This document shows positions 35,187-47,095 of a DNA stretch of 64,000 nt, piece by piece. The stretch spans positions 251,446 through 315,445 of the forward strand of contig NW_022985563.1 in assembly GCF_010093815.1 (NCBI RefSeq), given 5' to 3'. Below the pieces are notes generated by a model, which saw nothing but the letters and a program-made list of their open reading frames with translations, had not been told where the DNA came from and made no database searches. Origin of the DNA: Pseudovirgaria hyperparasitica (taxonomy: Eukaryota > Ascomycota > Dothideomycetes > Acrospermales > Acrospermaceae). The position numbers and the translations under genes are program-made. Numbering within the stretch: the stretch's first letter is position 1; each line of letters opens with the position of its first letter.

Positions 35187-36889
35187 GCTTGAATCGGTTC
35201 GTAAGAGCTAATGGAGGTTGCTGCAACACGAAGGTGATTGTGAGCGCTGGTTCAGTATCTTATCTCTGACTGTTGTGCGTAGCTTCTGTGGCGACCTACT
35301 AAGATCTTTGCTGTTGCGCCGTTTGTACACGAAGATTTAGAGTTCAAGACCTGCTGTAGGCTCTGCTCCTACAATTGTCTAGTCAGGGGAAGCGGGACAA
35401 AAGTATGGGGCGGTCAAGAGACGTTGTCTGAAGAGTGGTTGTCAATCCTGTGGGATGAAAAGGTTGAAGAAAATGCGTTCGCAATATTTTGTTTTCTCTG
35501 AGTCACACACGACATGCCTGTAGAGCGTGAAACGTGGCGCTGCGTCGTTAGGTTCACAAGCTACAAGCCCATGAAATGTGTAGTACAACACATGCAGCAA
35601 CTTGGTCATCAAACGTCACGACTCGGTCCGCCATATGTACCGAGTCCTCTACTAACAATAACACTACGGTGGTAAATCGTACGTGCCAAGCAGAATCCCC
35701 GCAAGCGTTCAATTGTCAGTTTCAACGAATTCGACAGCAAATTTACAACAAATATTGGCATCAACTCCGGTCATCTAACCTCTACAACCCTCTGTATGAA
35801 CCTCGGACTTCCCCTAAGTTCCACAGTCAATCCACCTCGTAAAACGAGAACAAACGACTTCTGAACCTACATTACATCTCATCAATACACAAACCACACT
35901 TGTATCAATATCACAGCGAATGATGCTAGGGCTGCGCTATATGCATATGGCTACACAGTTGAAGCACAGGACCAGCCGGAGAGAGACACCAGAGGCAAAC
36001 AGAAGGATACATAGAGTGATGTAGAACATAAAATTGTCATTGAAAAGAGGGAGAGATGGCGTTACTGGAACCCACCAAGCCCGGGACAGCGTAAGCCGCA
36101 GCGTATGCCTCTGGAGAGTGGTGTATTAGACAGAGTGGGAGTTCCTGAAGGTAGTTGATCGGAAAATGTTCCCGAAGAATGTTTTATGAAGAGGCGGTCA
36201 AGTTGCACGATCTTATGTCAAGGCTAATATAGCGAGGTGCTTGGAGAAGTGCGCTGGTGATGCCTGTTTTTGCGATGGTGAGGTTGGCGTGAGTGGAAAA
36301 GGATTCGGTGATTCAAGCCTGGAATGAATGTCAGGCTAGTATCAAGAGGAAGATGGACCAGGGAGGTCGGTACACATCTAGGCAGATATACAGTGATGAG
36401 TGCTAGAGAAGAAGGGGGAACCAGAAGGAATTTGACAAGGGACTGAAAGGAAGCATCGTGAGAAGCACCAAAGCTAAACGCTGACGGTATTGTATTAGGG
36501 ATAGCGGACTATATACAATTGGTTCGTTATGTTTGTTAGTAGATCGGAAAATTGGTTACTTGGATAGCGTCATTGAATAATGTCTGTATGAGAACAGGGC
36601 TTGGTCAATATCGATACAATATGTGAGAACTGATCACTTCTAAAATGTGTTGAGTTATGGTCTAAAGTTGATGGTTCTACAGAATTTATCTCATCTTCGC
36701 TGCGAATACTATGCTATGCTGTCATCTAATGCGAGGGTATATGTTGTGGTAAATGCTCCACTGTGCAGGTTCATCTGTCCCATGCACTTCTCTAAACATT
36801 ACTTCTCGAAAATGATTACGTATCCATACACAGCAACCTCCATACTGCATGTAACCACATAGGCCGCCTTGATGCATATGCTTGACTCC
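35187..36889. other. intergenic spacer
   Basis: It contains the promoter of the exonuclease gene and the 3' side of crb2. An 88-codon Ser/Thr/Asn-rich ORF near 35576 and smaller ORFs lack protein-like features. I see nothing else. Confidence 0.5.
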
Positions 36890-39800
36890 TTACTCCTCCA
36901 GCAACGCGCCTAGGATCAGACTTTGCTTGAGGAACTCATCGCTCGCAACCCTGACTACCTTTCCTGCGAGTTTGCCCCTTCGTAGCTCCGGCACGCCTGT
37001 TGTATCTGCCATGAGCTTTTGCTTCCTCGAAGTTCCTTTCGATGCTCCAGTGCGAGCTAAAGATAATCTCGTATCGGGTTCATCCAGAAGAGCCATCACG
37101 GCGTTATCCACCATGTGCTCGTCCGCAAAAATCCAATCGAAATGCTTAGGCCCGTCCCGAGGTGCTGAAACGTCACTGTCGACACCGCGAAGTTTCTTTC
37201 TAGCCTCACTAATATCGCTGACACTCGCCACGCTCACGGCACCTAGCGCCAAGCTCAGGAACCTGTAGGCGCCTAGACGTTCCGCGCTTGCCTTACCTGT
37301 GATGAGTAGAACGGTCTTCTGGTCAAGCAGCATGTCACGTCGCGCCAGGACACTCGACAGATACGCCTCTGGTGCCGTAGGATCGTAGCAAATCGGCGCA
37401 GGCAAAGTGCGGGAGCGTATAGTGCCAAGAAGTCGGCTATGTCCAGCAGGCAACAGGTACGCACCTATCGGAAGAATTCGAGCATGACGTACGCAGTCGT
37501 GTGCCCAGCGAGCGGATAGACATGGGATGCCGAGAGCGAGAGCTTGTATGTACTTTGCGCGATGACCGTGAGTATTCGCGAGAACAGCCACAAATTTGAG
37601 CGAGGCATATCTGTGCTCTAGAATGAACGGTACCGATCCAGGAGTGGGAGAGTCAGGAACGTTGAACATCGACGCCATGTCTGGACCGATGATGCGACCG
37701 CCTTGAGACAAAATCAATCTTTCAAGGGTCTCGCGATCAGTGTCACGGTGCTCTTTATGCGCTCCTGAGGCGAAGGTGATGCCAAAGCCCATCTCAGCGA
37801 AGATCCCGTCATATGTGGGCTCAGGAGTTGGCGCTAGGTGCAGCGCGTCAGATGTTGTAAGCTCCTGATAGTTTCTGGCTGGGCGACGAGAGCGAGACTG
37901 GGGTGATATTGCAGAAATGCTAGCACTGACGGGCGTACCAGGACGTGGGTCCGTGGTGGTACCAGACGTTGCAGCCGAGACAGGATTAAAAAGACGTTCC
38001 TTGAACCGGGGCCACATAGTACTGGTGAGGTAAACATTTGTGAGAGCAACGATGTGGCGTTTAGTCTTCTTGTTATCTGAGATGCTGTCGCGTGCCTTTA
38101 CTTCAAGCACAACTTTTTCGTACCCACATCGATCTGTTAGGGGAAAGGACTTAAGGTCTGTTGCTTGTGCACTAGTGATTCTTCCATTTAGGCCGAGGAC
38201 CACATACGTCTTTTGCCGCATGCCTGTTACGTCAACTTTGACCACATCTCCATGTCGAAGATCGAGACTTCGAACATGCATTCCTTCGACCAGGTCTTGA
38301 GTACCGTCGTCGAAACGAATCTTGTAACGCTTGCCCTCTGATCCGATGCATGTTGCTGGCCAGTAGCTCATGTTACCACCAGGACCACCATTGAACCGCG
38401 CAAAGACGCGGTTCGGTGTGAGAGTGTTATCATCGTCGATATTAAGCTCGGGCTCATTGTCATCTGCGTTCTCGCCAGGAGAGGTCGATCTATGTGGCTC
38501 ACTGTGAGCATTTGGCTTTGCATGCTCAGTCTGAATGAATACCGAGACTTCGTCCGTCTGCGGTAGAGCGTCGGCGCCATCGGAAACAGTAGCCGTCTTG
38601 GATTGAGGAGTCTCAGCTATCGAGGGAGGCCTGCGCTTCTTACCACGACGAGCGGCACTGCCAGAGCCTAGATCTGTAACCACAGGCCTGTTCATTGTCG
38701 GCAAACGACCTGGACCATGCGATACAAGAACAGCCGTTTTTTTCGGTAAAGCAGGCAAACTGAACATTTCCTCATCTTCCTCAACAGTAAGCTGATCAGA
38801 TTGATTAGTGTCTACATCCTCACTCCCATCCCGGGGAGGACTTTTCGATCTGACGAGCGACTCTAAGTTTGCCTTCCGGGGAGAAGGTAGACCCCACGCA
38901 TTGCCTTTCTTTCCATAAACGACACGCCTCCTTTTGGTTGGCCTCTTGGGAGAGCTAGCTGACGTCAGTTCGATGAAGGCCCGGGTATCGGCTGAGATGA
39001 GATCGTCGAAGTCCATGTCTTGTGTGTCGACTTTACCAGGACTCTTGTCAGCGGCAATATCCTTCATGCTCCGCAATGGTGTGAGCTGCGGCGTTTTTTG
39101 ACTGATTTGGGGAGTCTTTTGGCTAAGATAAGATGGCTGGCTGTGGCGCTGGCTACCTGTAGATTTCCTGTTGGGGGATCCAGTTAGATGGGAATGCGCG
39201 GTCTGATATTGCCCTGTGGTATGGCTGTTAGTTCCAGCCTCTCCATTCGGTCTGGAAGATACAAGATTGGAATGGGAGTCCATGGTTGCTTCAGTCGGTG
39301 TAGTAGGGTCTTGGTGGATCCCTTTCAGAAGCTGTGCTTCGTCTACCGCATCGTCCCTGACGTTAACTCTCATTGGTTGTGATGCTCTCCGTCTTGGTCG
39401 TACAGGAGATGATTCTTTCTCAGTAGGAATGTTGTTTGCAAGTGGGTCGACATCATCAACGTCATCTGCTACGGGAGACTTAGTCAATACTTGATCAACA
39501 TTGTCAACATATTTGCCGTTTATGTCCAATTTCAGGATCGGGTCTCGAACGACCAAGTCTTGGGTTTCGACGGAGATTTCGGTGTTCAATATAGGTGGGC
39601 TACTTGGCACTCTGCCAAGAGTATTGGCAACATGCTGCGAGCTATCAAGCGGCGGTGGTTTCGGAAACGAAGAGCTCTTCGTTTTAAGGCGATCTGCGGC
39701 TTGATCTGCCTGACTGGATGTAAGAGATGGCTGAGATTGACCGATTCGCGACCTTGAACCCAGAGAGCTCTCATCAATCAATCGTGCAGGCTTTCGAAGG

Positions 39801-41617
39801 CCGTCTTGTTGCGAACGAGTAGGCTGAGAATCAGCGACGGCCACGGTTTGTGAGCCAGATACTGTTCTTCTTCTTAGGGTTTGTGATGCTTTCTGTGAGA
39901 GCTTACTGGGTGTTTCGTTGTTATTACGATCGAGAGGTGGTGTAGTGGGAGGGCTGCTTTCAAGCTGTTTACCAGATGATATTTTCGGTCGGGACGAAGT
40001 CATAGGAACTTGTACAGAGCGCTGCACTTGCTCCTCGGACTGAGAATGAAAAGAACTTGTTGGTAGGTCGTCTGCTAGCTCATCTTCTGAAGATACGGAA
40101 CTATCGTCCCCATCTGAAATCTCAATCACTTGTCTCGTAGCCTGCCTCTTCAATGATCGACCTGGGGTCACGTAATGAGCCTCGCTCGATATGAGAGATC
40201 GTGTCTTGCGGTGGGAGCTCGTCTGCCTCTGAGGGGCCGTGAGAGAAGCCTCCTGCAAAGCCTGCTTATTGAGCTCAGTCCTTTGCCTTCGACGTTGTGC
40301 CAATCTCTCTTCGCGTGAGAGCATATCATCCGACTCCATATCCGCGTCAGACCGCAAGCGCTCGAGTTCTTCTTCTCTCCTCCTGCGACGCTCTCGCAGC
40401 TCTTGTGACTCTTTCATGGCTAGGTAGGAGTCTCGTGGTTCTGTTGTCGCGCGGGCTGAAACACTCCCAAATTTCTTCACAGGTGACGATGCTGGCCATT
40501 GCATAGGAGACGATCGCGCCTCTCCAAAGTTCGGCGACGGGCGAAGAAAGATAGGGTCTGATTTTAAGTCATTCGCGGTGGGCGTTTCTGCTTGCGTTGC
40601 ATCGAACATCTGCGTCAGCGACACTCCGGTCTTTGACTTTCCAAACGCGTTTCCGAAAGCAGACCCTGGTGTAGTTTTTGTAGCCGACGTGAGGAGTAAA
40701 TCTCCATCATAATTCCTTTTATGGCCTGCAATCGCCGGAGTCTTTGGCACAACGAATTTTGGCGATGAGCTAGGCGGTGAACCTTGCGACATGGAATGCT
40801 GTATGCGAGACTCGGCCTGTGGACTCAGTTCTCCCGCCGTAAGTTCATAACTGGACACATGAACACCATTCACATCATCCCAACTTGTCGGCAGATCGGC
40901 TTCCTGGCTCAAGGCCTCGTCTTCATTGTACAATGGGCCGCCGTCGCTCTCATCCTCTTCCGCATAATTAACCTCATCTGGTTCAATGAAGGGTGCAATT
41001 TCTGAAACGTGTGATTTTGCGTAGTCTTGGAACAGTTGCGACTCGATCGGCTGCGTGTCGCCATTGATATCTTCTATTACACTGAAGGAATTGTACATCT
41101 TGCTCCGCACTTGGCTCGGTGTTTCTTCTACCATGCCCGAAAGACTCGCCGCTGGCGCCGTTTTGATGAGACTGAGCCGCGGTGGACCATGCTTGGCGGC
41201 CAAATTCGAGGCTGTAGTGTGTAAAAGAGCAGCACGGCGCGCTGAGCTAGATGCGCGCGTTACAGCAGTGGGAGAGTGTTCGATGGCGGAGGTCGGTTGG
41301 GAATTGGGAACCGATGACAGGTCTGCATTGTTCGAATGCTCAGACACTTGCATGGAGGCGTATGAGAGCCGCGAATCCGACTGTTAACTCTGTCAGTCGA
41401 CTTTTGATCACTCTGTCATGCAGCATAAGCCTTTTGTTTGCATCGCGGTGGTGCGTGCGGCCCCGGGGAGGTGTTCCGTAAGGTAGCACAATCGATAAGG
41501 CAGCCTAGTCGGGCCGATAGAATACGCATATGGAGATGAATTACTTACATCAAGCAGTGCATGCCGAATAGCTGAAAGAATATCTGATGATACTGTATTC
41601 GCCTGGGAGGCCATCAT
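36890..41617 (-). CDS. crb2: DNA-damage checkpoint mediator Crb2/Rad9/53BP1-like
   Basis: Two exons (41617-41549 and 41380-36890; intron 41548-41381 with GTAAGT donor) give 1,519 residues. The first exon (MMASQANTVSSDILSAIRH) joins SDSRLSYASMQVSEHS in phase. If it is wrong, translation would begin at the Met at 41353. Most of the protein is disordered and Ser/Thr-rich with many SQ/TQ sites, the targets of ATR/ATM-type kinases. A Tudor-like module lies near 1010-1075 (NRVFARFNGGPGGNMSYWPA, YKIRFDDGTQDLVEG), which in relatives binds methylated histone H4. Tandem BRCT repeats fill about 1230-1519 (HRYASLKFVAVLANTHGH, ALGIPCLSARWAHDCVRH, FDWIFADEHMVDNAVMALLD). The order Tudor then BRCT is diagnostic. 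The protein would relay damage signals to Chk1/Rad53 kinases. The 168-nt intron is long for this window. Confidence 0.88.
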
Positions 41618-44600
41618 CGCGTTAATTTCATGGAAAGATGAAGACTTTGAACGTGGTGGACCGAGTATGTCATTTTTAATTAGGCGCGTACGTGAACCAA
41701 GAAAAAAGGCACGAAATAGACGCGACAGCACGTGCTATATCTATACTGATATCCAATCAAATGTCATCTCCAATGCTTAGCGTGCTCGCTCTCGCCATTT
41801 GTCTTCACCTCAGCTCTTATACTCCCAGATGCAGTATTACCTGCCGGCTATCCACACATTTTAAACAATCATATATCAAACTGCTCGCTATCCCGAGCGC
41901 CACTAGAAATACTTATTGCCGTCGTGTAAAGCGCACCAAAGCATGATAGACAACATACGTTTGCTGCATGCAGGAAACGTTTCATCGCACACACAGGGCC
42001 TGGAAGGAAAAACTAAGAACCACGAAGATATTCTGACGGAGAACTCCATCTATCTACATCTAAAACTACCATTGGTCTACTCGCCTTTGATAACATCCTC
42101 CGGAGTCAGCAATAACAAGTCCTGTCCGCTTGGCAGTCATTCTTTGTAGTCCTAAGAGACTCAATGGTACCTAGTGTGTTGACCATACAATCTTCGCAAG
42201 ATCATGACTCAAATCTTCAAAGAACTGCAAGTGACGAACCTTGCTGCGGTCATAAGTGGAGTCTTGAGCGAGCTCTTCACGGTTCGTTGTGCCTTTAGCT
42301 ACCTGCGCAACCGCCGTGAGACTTAGACATTCTTCTCGGACGCGGTTTGCTAGCTCTTCTAGGCGACGCTGCCGTTGTCACCAAAGGTCTCTGCGTCGTT
42401 GGGTAGGACGTCCGACATTACGGAGACTGGAAGATGTTGGCAAAGGCGGAGCCATCAGTGCCAGTGGCTGCGTAGACAATTGACCTAGTTCTTAGAATCT
42501 CGGCTGTTAGATCCTCGCAAGTCGTTTCTATTCGAAACTTCGCCTACGCGAGATAATACCGACTCTCGAGCTCCCGTGGGTACTGGACCATGTATGTTGT
42601 GGAAGCCGACACCTCTGCTGCCACCGGCGATTAAAGCCGACTTTACCTGTCAAGTATGGGACAACTACGGCTCTGCCTAATGCTTCGTAGACTCTGTCGT
42701 GATTTGCGATGAAGATGCCTTGTTGATCACAGAAATTTACCGATGTGAAACTATGATGACAGTCTGTTTGATAGGATGTAGCGGGTTATCCTTATTCTTC
42801 TTATGTCCACGACCATTTCTTATACGAATCGTCAGTCCCGCACACTCCTGATAGGTCTTCCCAACAATGTGAGAGCGGAATGCAAGGCATTTCAGACCTC
42901 TTCTTTCATGGATATCCGATCATGATTCTGGCGTACTCACAAGTACTGCGCGTTATTCACTCGTAAGTCTCACTCGACTCACTTGTGCTCCATGAAGTGT
43001 GATTTACGCCTCTAATACCTGACACCACCAAGAGTAGAATCTTGTGAGATCACAAGTTTTATGAACTGTTCAGGTACAACTCAATTAAAATACCGCATTC
43101 AAACGCTAGTGTAATGATGGCTACCTCTCGTGTATCCTTATGCATAGAGCCGTTCGTACGAAACGCATGTCCGCGTAGCTTAGCCTAATCTGAAAGGCGA
43201 TTTCCCTAAGTTCTTCATAAATACCGACAGTTTAATGCTCATCAGCAAGATTATGTTTCTCTCATAATCTTACACCGTATACTTCATACTGTTGTGTCTA
43301 CGATAGTCTGCTAGATGACTTCGCAAATCCCGTTGATAGAGCATTTAGATCCAATCTTTGTTATTGAATCCAGATAGAGAGACATTGAAATGTGCCTGGA
43401 TCGCTCAATCAGTCGTGATCTAAATATATGAGGTTGCAGATTACAAATCCGGACACTACTATTTTAGCACTTCGTGTCTCGTACGTATCATGAACGATTG
43501 TCGGTGACCTTCGCCATTTGAACCGTGGTCCCCGTTGTTTATGACTATCCGCTAGATTTCTATATTAGCGCATTTCAATGTCTCGCCATATGTGATTAGA
43601 CCAGACTAGGGTGAATGATTCTGTCCAGGGATTGTATTATCAGTCGAAGTGTCCCGCCCGAATATACGTTGAACCACTCATCAAATAGTCATTCGGCAAA
43701 CTCATGTACTCGTAAAAGGTGGGTTGTAAAAGATTGTACCTGGGAATCATGTCAGACCACACGTGGAACTACGCCTCGCTTGTGGTAGTCATTCCTGGCT
43801 GACACTTTGGTTCAAAGTAGTGTCGTTCGTGCAACTGTATCCATGACACTCAGATCCAAATCTTAGGCTATATTAGCATCTTATGGTCTATCTGGCAGAA
43901 AGATTCGTATGCTATACGTTCTGATGATCATTTTTCCTTGAACAATGAAGCTTCCGGCTCCAGCCTCCACCTGTAAGACGAGCAACCAGGAAGAGGTCAA
44001 TACCAAACGGTGGCTATGTGGAATCAGTCTATGGTGGGCGCTTGCCAACGGCACTGAGTGAGTCCGCTTCACTCTTGGCCTCTTCGATGATATCCTGAAA
44101 TATATCGAAATCAGTGCTAATATCATGTTAGAGACGGCCGTCTCTTTATATTTTTAATCTAGGGTGATGCACGTTGGTGTCGGACTCACCAGACGTGTGC
44201 AGGCTGTAGCGGATCAACTCAATCAATGTGCCGCACTCAGCACCTCATGTGTGTGTCTGGTAAGTGGGAGCTACCTATGGTCGCAAAGAGCTTCTTAGAC
44301 AGGCTTAAGCAGGTAAGGCAATTCTGTCAAGCAGCAGCCTCTACTAGGTCCATATCTTGAGGGTGTCCAGCTTCTCGGGCTCTGTAGGTTTATGTGAGAT
44401 CAGGCTGAAATGATTAGCATGGAGGGACAGTGTAGATTAGGGGATTTACGGGACCAAAGATCAAGAATCCCTCGAGAAGTACAATCTACAAGGCAGAATC
44501 AAGGCCGAGCCATGTAAAGATATCATTAATCAGGTTCTCCTAAATTCGAAACTCGCAATGGCGCACTCAACACCATCGTAGACACTTTCGAGTATTCATT

Positions 44601-45933
44601 TTCTCTCAGCACGTTTATGGCCAGAATATGGATTACCACCATCATCATGTGGTTATTCTCGCAGCTTAAGGCGACTTCCCACGCTTGGGTGATTCCATCC
44701 GAGCATCCCAAAGGACCACCTCTTCAATCGCCTTGTCGAAAACCTTTGTGCTTCAATTGCTTTCTCGATTTGTTACAGATCACCTTGTAGCTACTAGTCA
44801 TCTTCTGCATCTCATTGATCAAATCTTTATGCTCTTCCGCGAGGCCAGCCAAAGCTCTATTTTCCAGTCTAACGCCCTTGCTCCAAACGACTCCCTGGTT
44901 GGTAACTCTTGTGCCAGCTTCCGGAATAACATGCGGCTCATTGAAAGTACTCATGTAGTACTGTCTACCAACCTTGCACTTGCCGTATCGCTCACTGCTT
45001 TGTCAGTGTGCGTAAGATATATTTATATATATTCATACTAGAGCTTATATCCTTTCATATTAAAGATATTCATAAAGTAAAGGACAGCCCATAGAAGCTG
45101 TGTCTTGTCTCAGGTACGTAGACAAGAATCTTCGGGAAGATTTCGAACGCCGAGCGGCTGGTAGATGCGGTAAGAGAATTGGAGAGGGATATATAACTCG
45201 CTATGCATGTATATTCATGAAGTCACTACCGAGTTATTTCGCCGGTCGTAGAATAGGGATGAATCACTTACATGGTTCTCTATCATCATGTCCTATGCTA
45301 GTTTCTCTTAGATATATCGTCGGAATCGATATGAAGTTAAGGGAGAGCCGTAAGCTTCGACGTTGAAGCCATGAATTAGACAATTCCTTTTGATGTGAGT
45401 AGGCCAATAGGGTAACATAGGTATTTAGAATACGTTGATAGGTTAGGGACAATTCGAAGGTTAGATCCATGCATTAACATATGATCCCTTGGTTCAGCAA
45501 AATGTCATTTGTGCGAGACCTGTACAGGGTACAAGGTATGGTAATCCAGTTCCACTTACCAAAGTGTTGATGACAGACCACGGTACAAGATCGCTTCCTC
45601 CATATCTTCACAACAACCCAGGCCCACTTTCTCAAATTCTCTTCTAGTTTCATTCATCATCTATTAACATTCATCTGCCTCCTAATTCTCGGAAGTCAGA
45701 TCTCGATCATACACGCTTGCTAGTGACAATGATGCAGTCTACAAGTTCGAGGTTCTATGGTGTAAGCTAGGCCCAGTCGCAGCCAGTTCTTCCTCGTGGT
45801 CTAATGCCGTTATCAAGAGTTCTACAGCTAAGAGTGCTTCGTCTCACCTGGTCGAAAATGCCCTCCCCATGGCAATGGAACCCGAATACGACCATGACGA
45901 AGCAATAGGAAGCATGCGGTCCACAACGCTCGT
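41618..45933. other. 4.3-kb gene-poor region
   Basis: No intact gene is visible. It includes a probable gene relic (42171-42740), AT-rich DNA near 45000-45080 and scattered ORFs. One minus-strand ORF at 44724-44954 (76 codons) has a coiled-coil-like, Lys/Glu-rich composition (LAEEHKDLINEMQKM) but no partner exon I could confirm. Confidence 0.45.
42171..42740 (-). pseudogene. probable relic of a protein-coding gene
   Basis: Successive short open stretches on the minus strand look like pieces of one helical, charged protein: GIFIANHDRVYEALGRAVVV, then TAEILRTRSIVYAATGTDG, then a 69-codon stretch (42171-42377) with ELANRVREECLSLTAVAQVA and HLQFFEDLSHDLAKIVW ending in a stop. The pieces are in different frames, and I could not connect all of them with normal-sized introns, so decay is more likely than splicing. 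No family is recognised. Confidence 0.3.
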
Positions 45934-46386
45934 ATGGCAGGAGTCCGGAACAGTGACCAAGCAGCCTCGAACCGCCGACACCCAACTCGCTCCACCAACA
46001 GTCCATATCACCCCAGTCGCGGCTCGTACAGGCAGTCTAGCTATTTTAACGCAATTCGAAGACGCCGTGAAGCACTTTCACGCTCTCCACCGGCAGACCG
46101 ACGCATTGCCAGACAAGAAGACAATCAAGAAAGGCCAAGATCTCCACCGAATGATCGTAGGGTCCCGAGGGACGAGCTTCTAACATACTTCAATCTGTCT
46201 GAAGGAGCTCGCTATGATAACAGGACTCAGATTGACTGCCACCCTGTGGCTGATGTCGATATGCGTCTTGAAATTCAACGACTTGAAGCTTGTTATGCAC
46301 ACTGCGTCCGTAAGGCAGAGAAATACCGGCTCAAGGCTCTAGAGATGGAGCAGACCTTAGCCAGGATGAGATACCAGGAACGGTGA
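45934..46386 (+). CDS. small basic protein with C-terminal coiled coil, unknown
   Basis: A single open frame of 150 residues begins with ATG at 45934. The first 90 residues are Arg/Pro/Ser-rich and basic (AIRRRREALSRSPPADRRIA), with an RSPP/RSPP-like repeat. The last 60 form a likely coiled coil (MRLEIQRLEACYAHCVRKAE, YRLKALEMEQTLARMRYQER). No signal peptide or membrane helix is present and no family is recognised. The upstream frame is closed by a stop just before, so this ATG is the natural start if the gene is real. It lies about 700 nt before another unknown protein on the same strand. Both sit in a sparse region, suggesting lineage-restricted genes. A chance ORF cannot be excluded. Confidence 0.45.
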   Translation: MAGVRNSDQAASNRRHPTRSTNSPYHPSRGSYRQSSYFNAIRRRREALSRSPPADRRIARQEDNQERPRSPPNDRRVPRDELLTYFNLSEGARYDNRTQIDCHPVADVDMRLEIQRLEACYAHCVRKAEKYRLKALEMEQTLARMRYQER

Positions 46387-47095
46387 GCTTTCAAGAGACA
46401 ACGCGAGGACGAGTATGATACTTACACCATATTGGGAAGCATCACGACCAGATCAGAACGATCCCTGTAAGAAAAGCGCGGAGTGAACGAAAAGATCCCT
46501 GAGTTTCAACGGCGATAGATGTTGTTTAGGCATCATCCTAGGAAGAGACTCTGTCGCCCTGATGGAGGCAGATAGTGGACTTAGTAGCGGCCCCTGAGAG
46601 GCTGAGTGATGAACGTCTATGTAGACATTGCCACTGAGCTCATTATGTATAAATAAGAATGTGTAGGAACCTATGAAATACATTATACTGGAGAATCAGC
46701 AATTGCACTCAAAAATATGCACTAAATGATTCATAGACACTCAACTGCTGAAGAGCAGTCGCAACAGTATCGAGGCTCAGACGGAATTCCCTACGGTTTT
46801 ACCGCACAGGCGTCACTGATGATATGATGGCATGAAATTTATTAATTCAATGTTCTGAGCAATGCTGTGTGCGGCATGTACCCTGTCAGTTGCAATTTAC
46901 CGACTTGCTGCACAATGAACAACGTCCATGTTCACTCTGTCTACGCCCCAAATGGATTTACTGACACGAACACGCACTTTTGTCGTTTGATTTTCTGTTT
47001 TCCGCTTCTCGACTCTGCAAACTCCAGCTCTACAAACTTTAGCTCTGCAAATTCTAGCTCTGTCAATTTCGCACCGATAACTTAATATCACAACG
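46387..47095. other. spacer between two unknown plus-strand genes
   Basis: A 709-nt spacer with only short unconvincing ORFs. A tandem repeat of 15-nt units lies at its right end, just before the next start codon. Confidence 0.5.
47013..47072. repeat. tandem repeat, four copies of a 15-nt unit
   Basis: Four imperfect copies of CTCTGCAAACTCTAG (47013-47027, 47028-47042, 47043-47057, 47058-47072) end 23 nt before the ATG of the next gene. They probably lie in its promoter or 5' leader. Confidence 0.85.
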
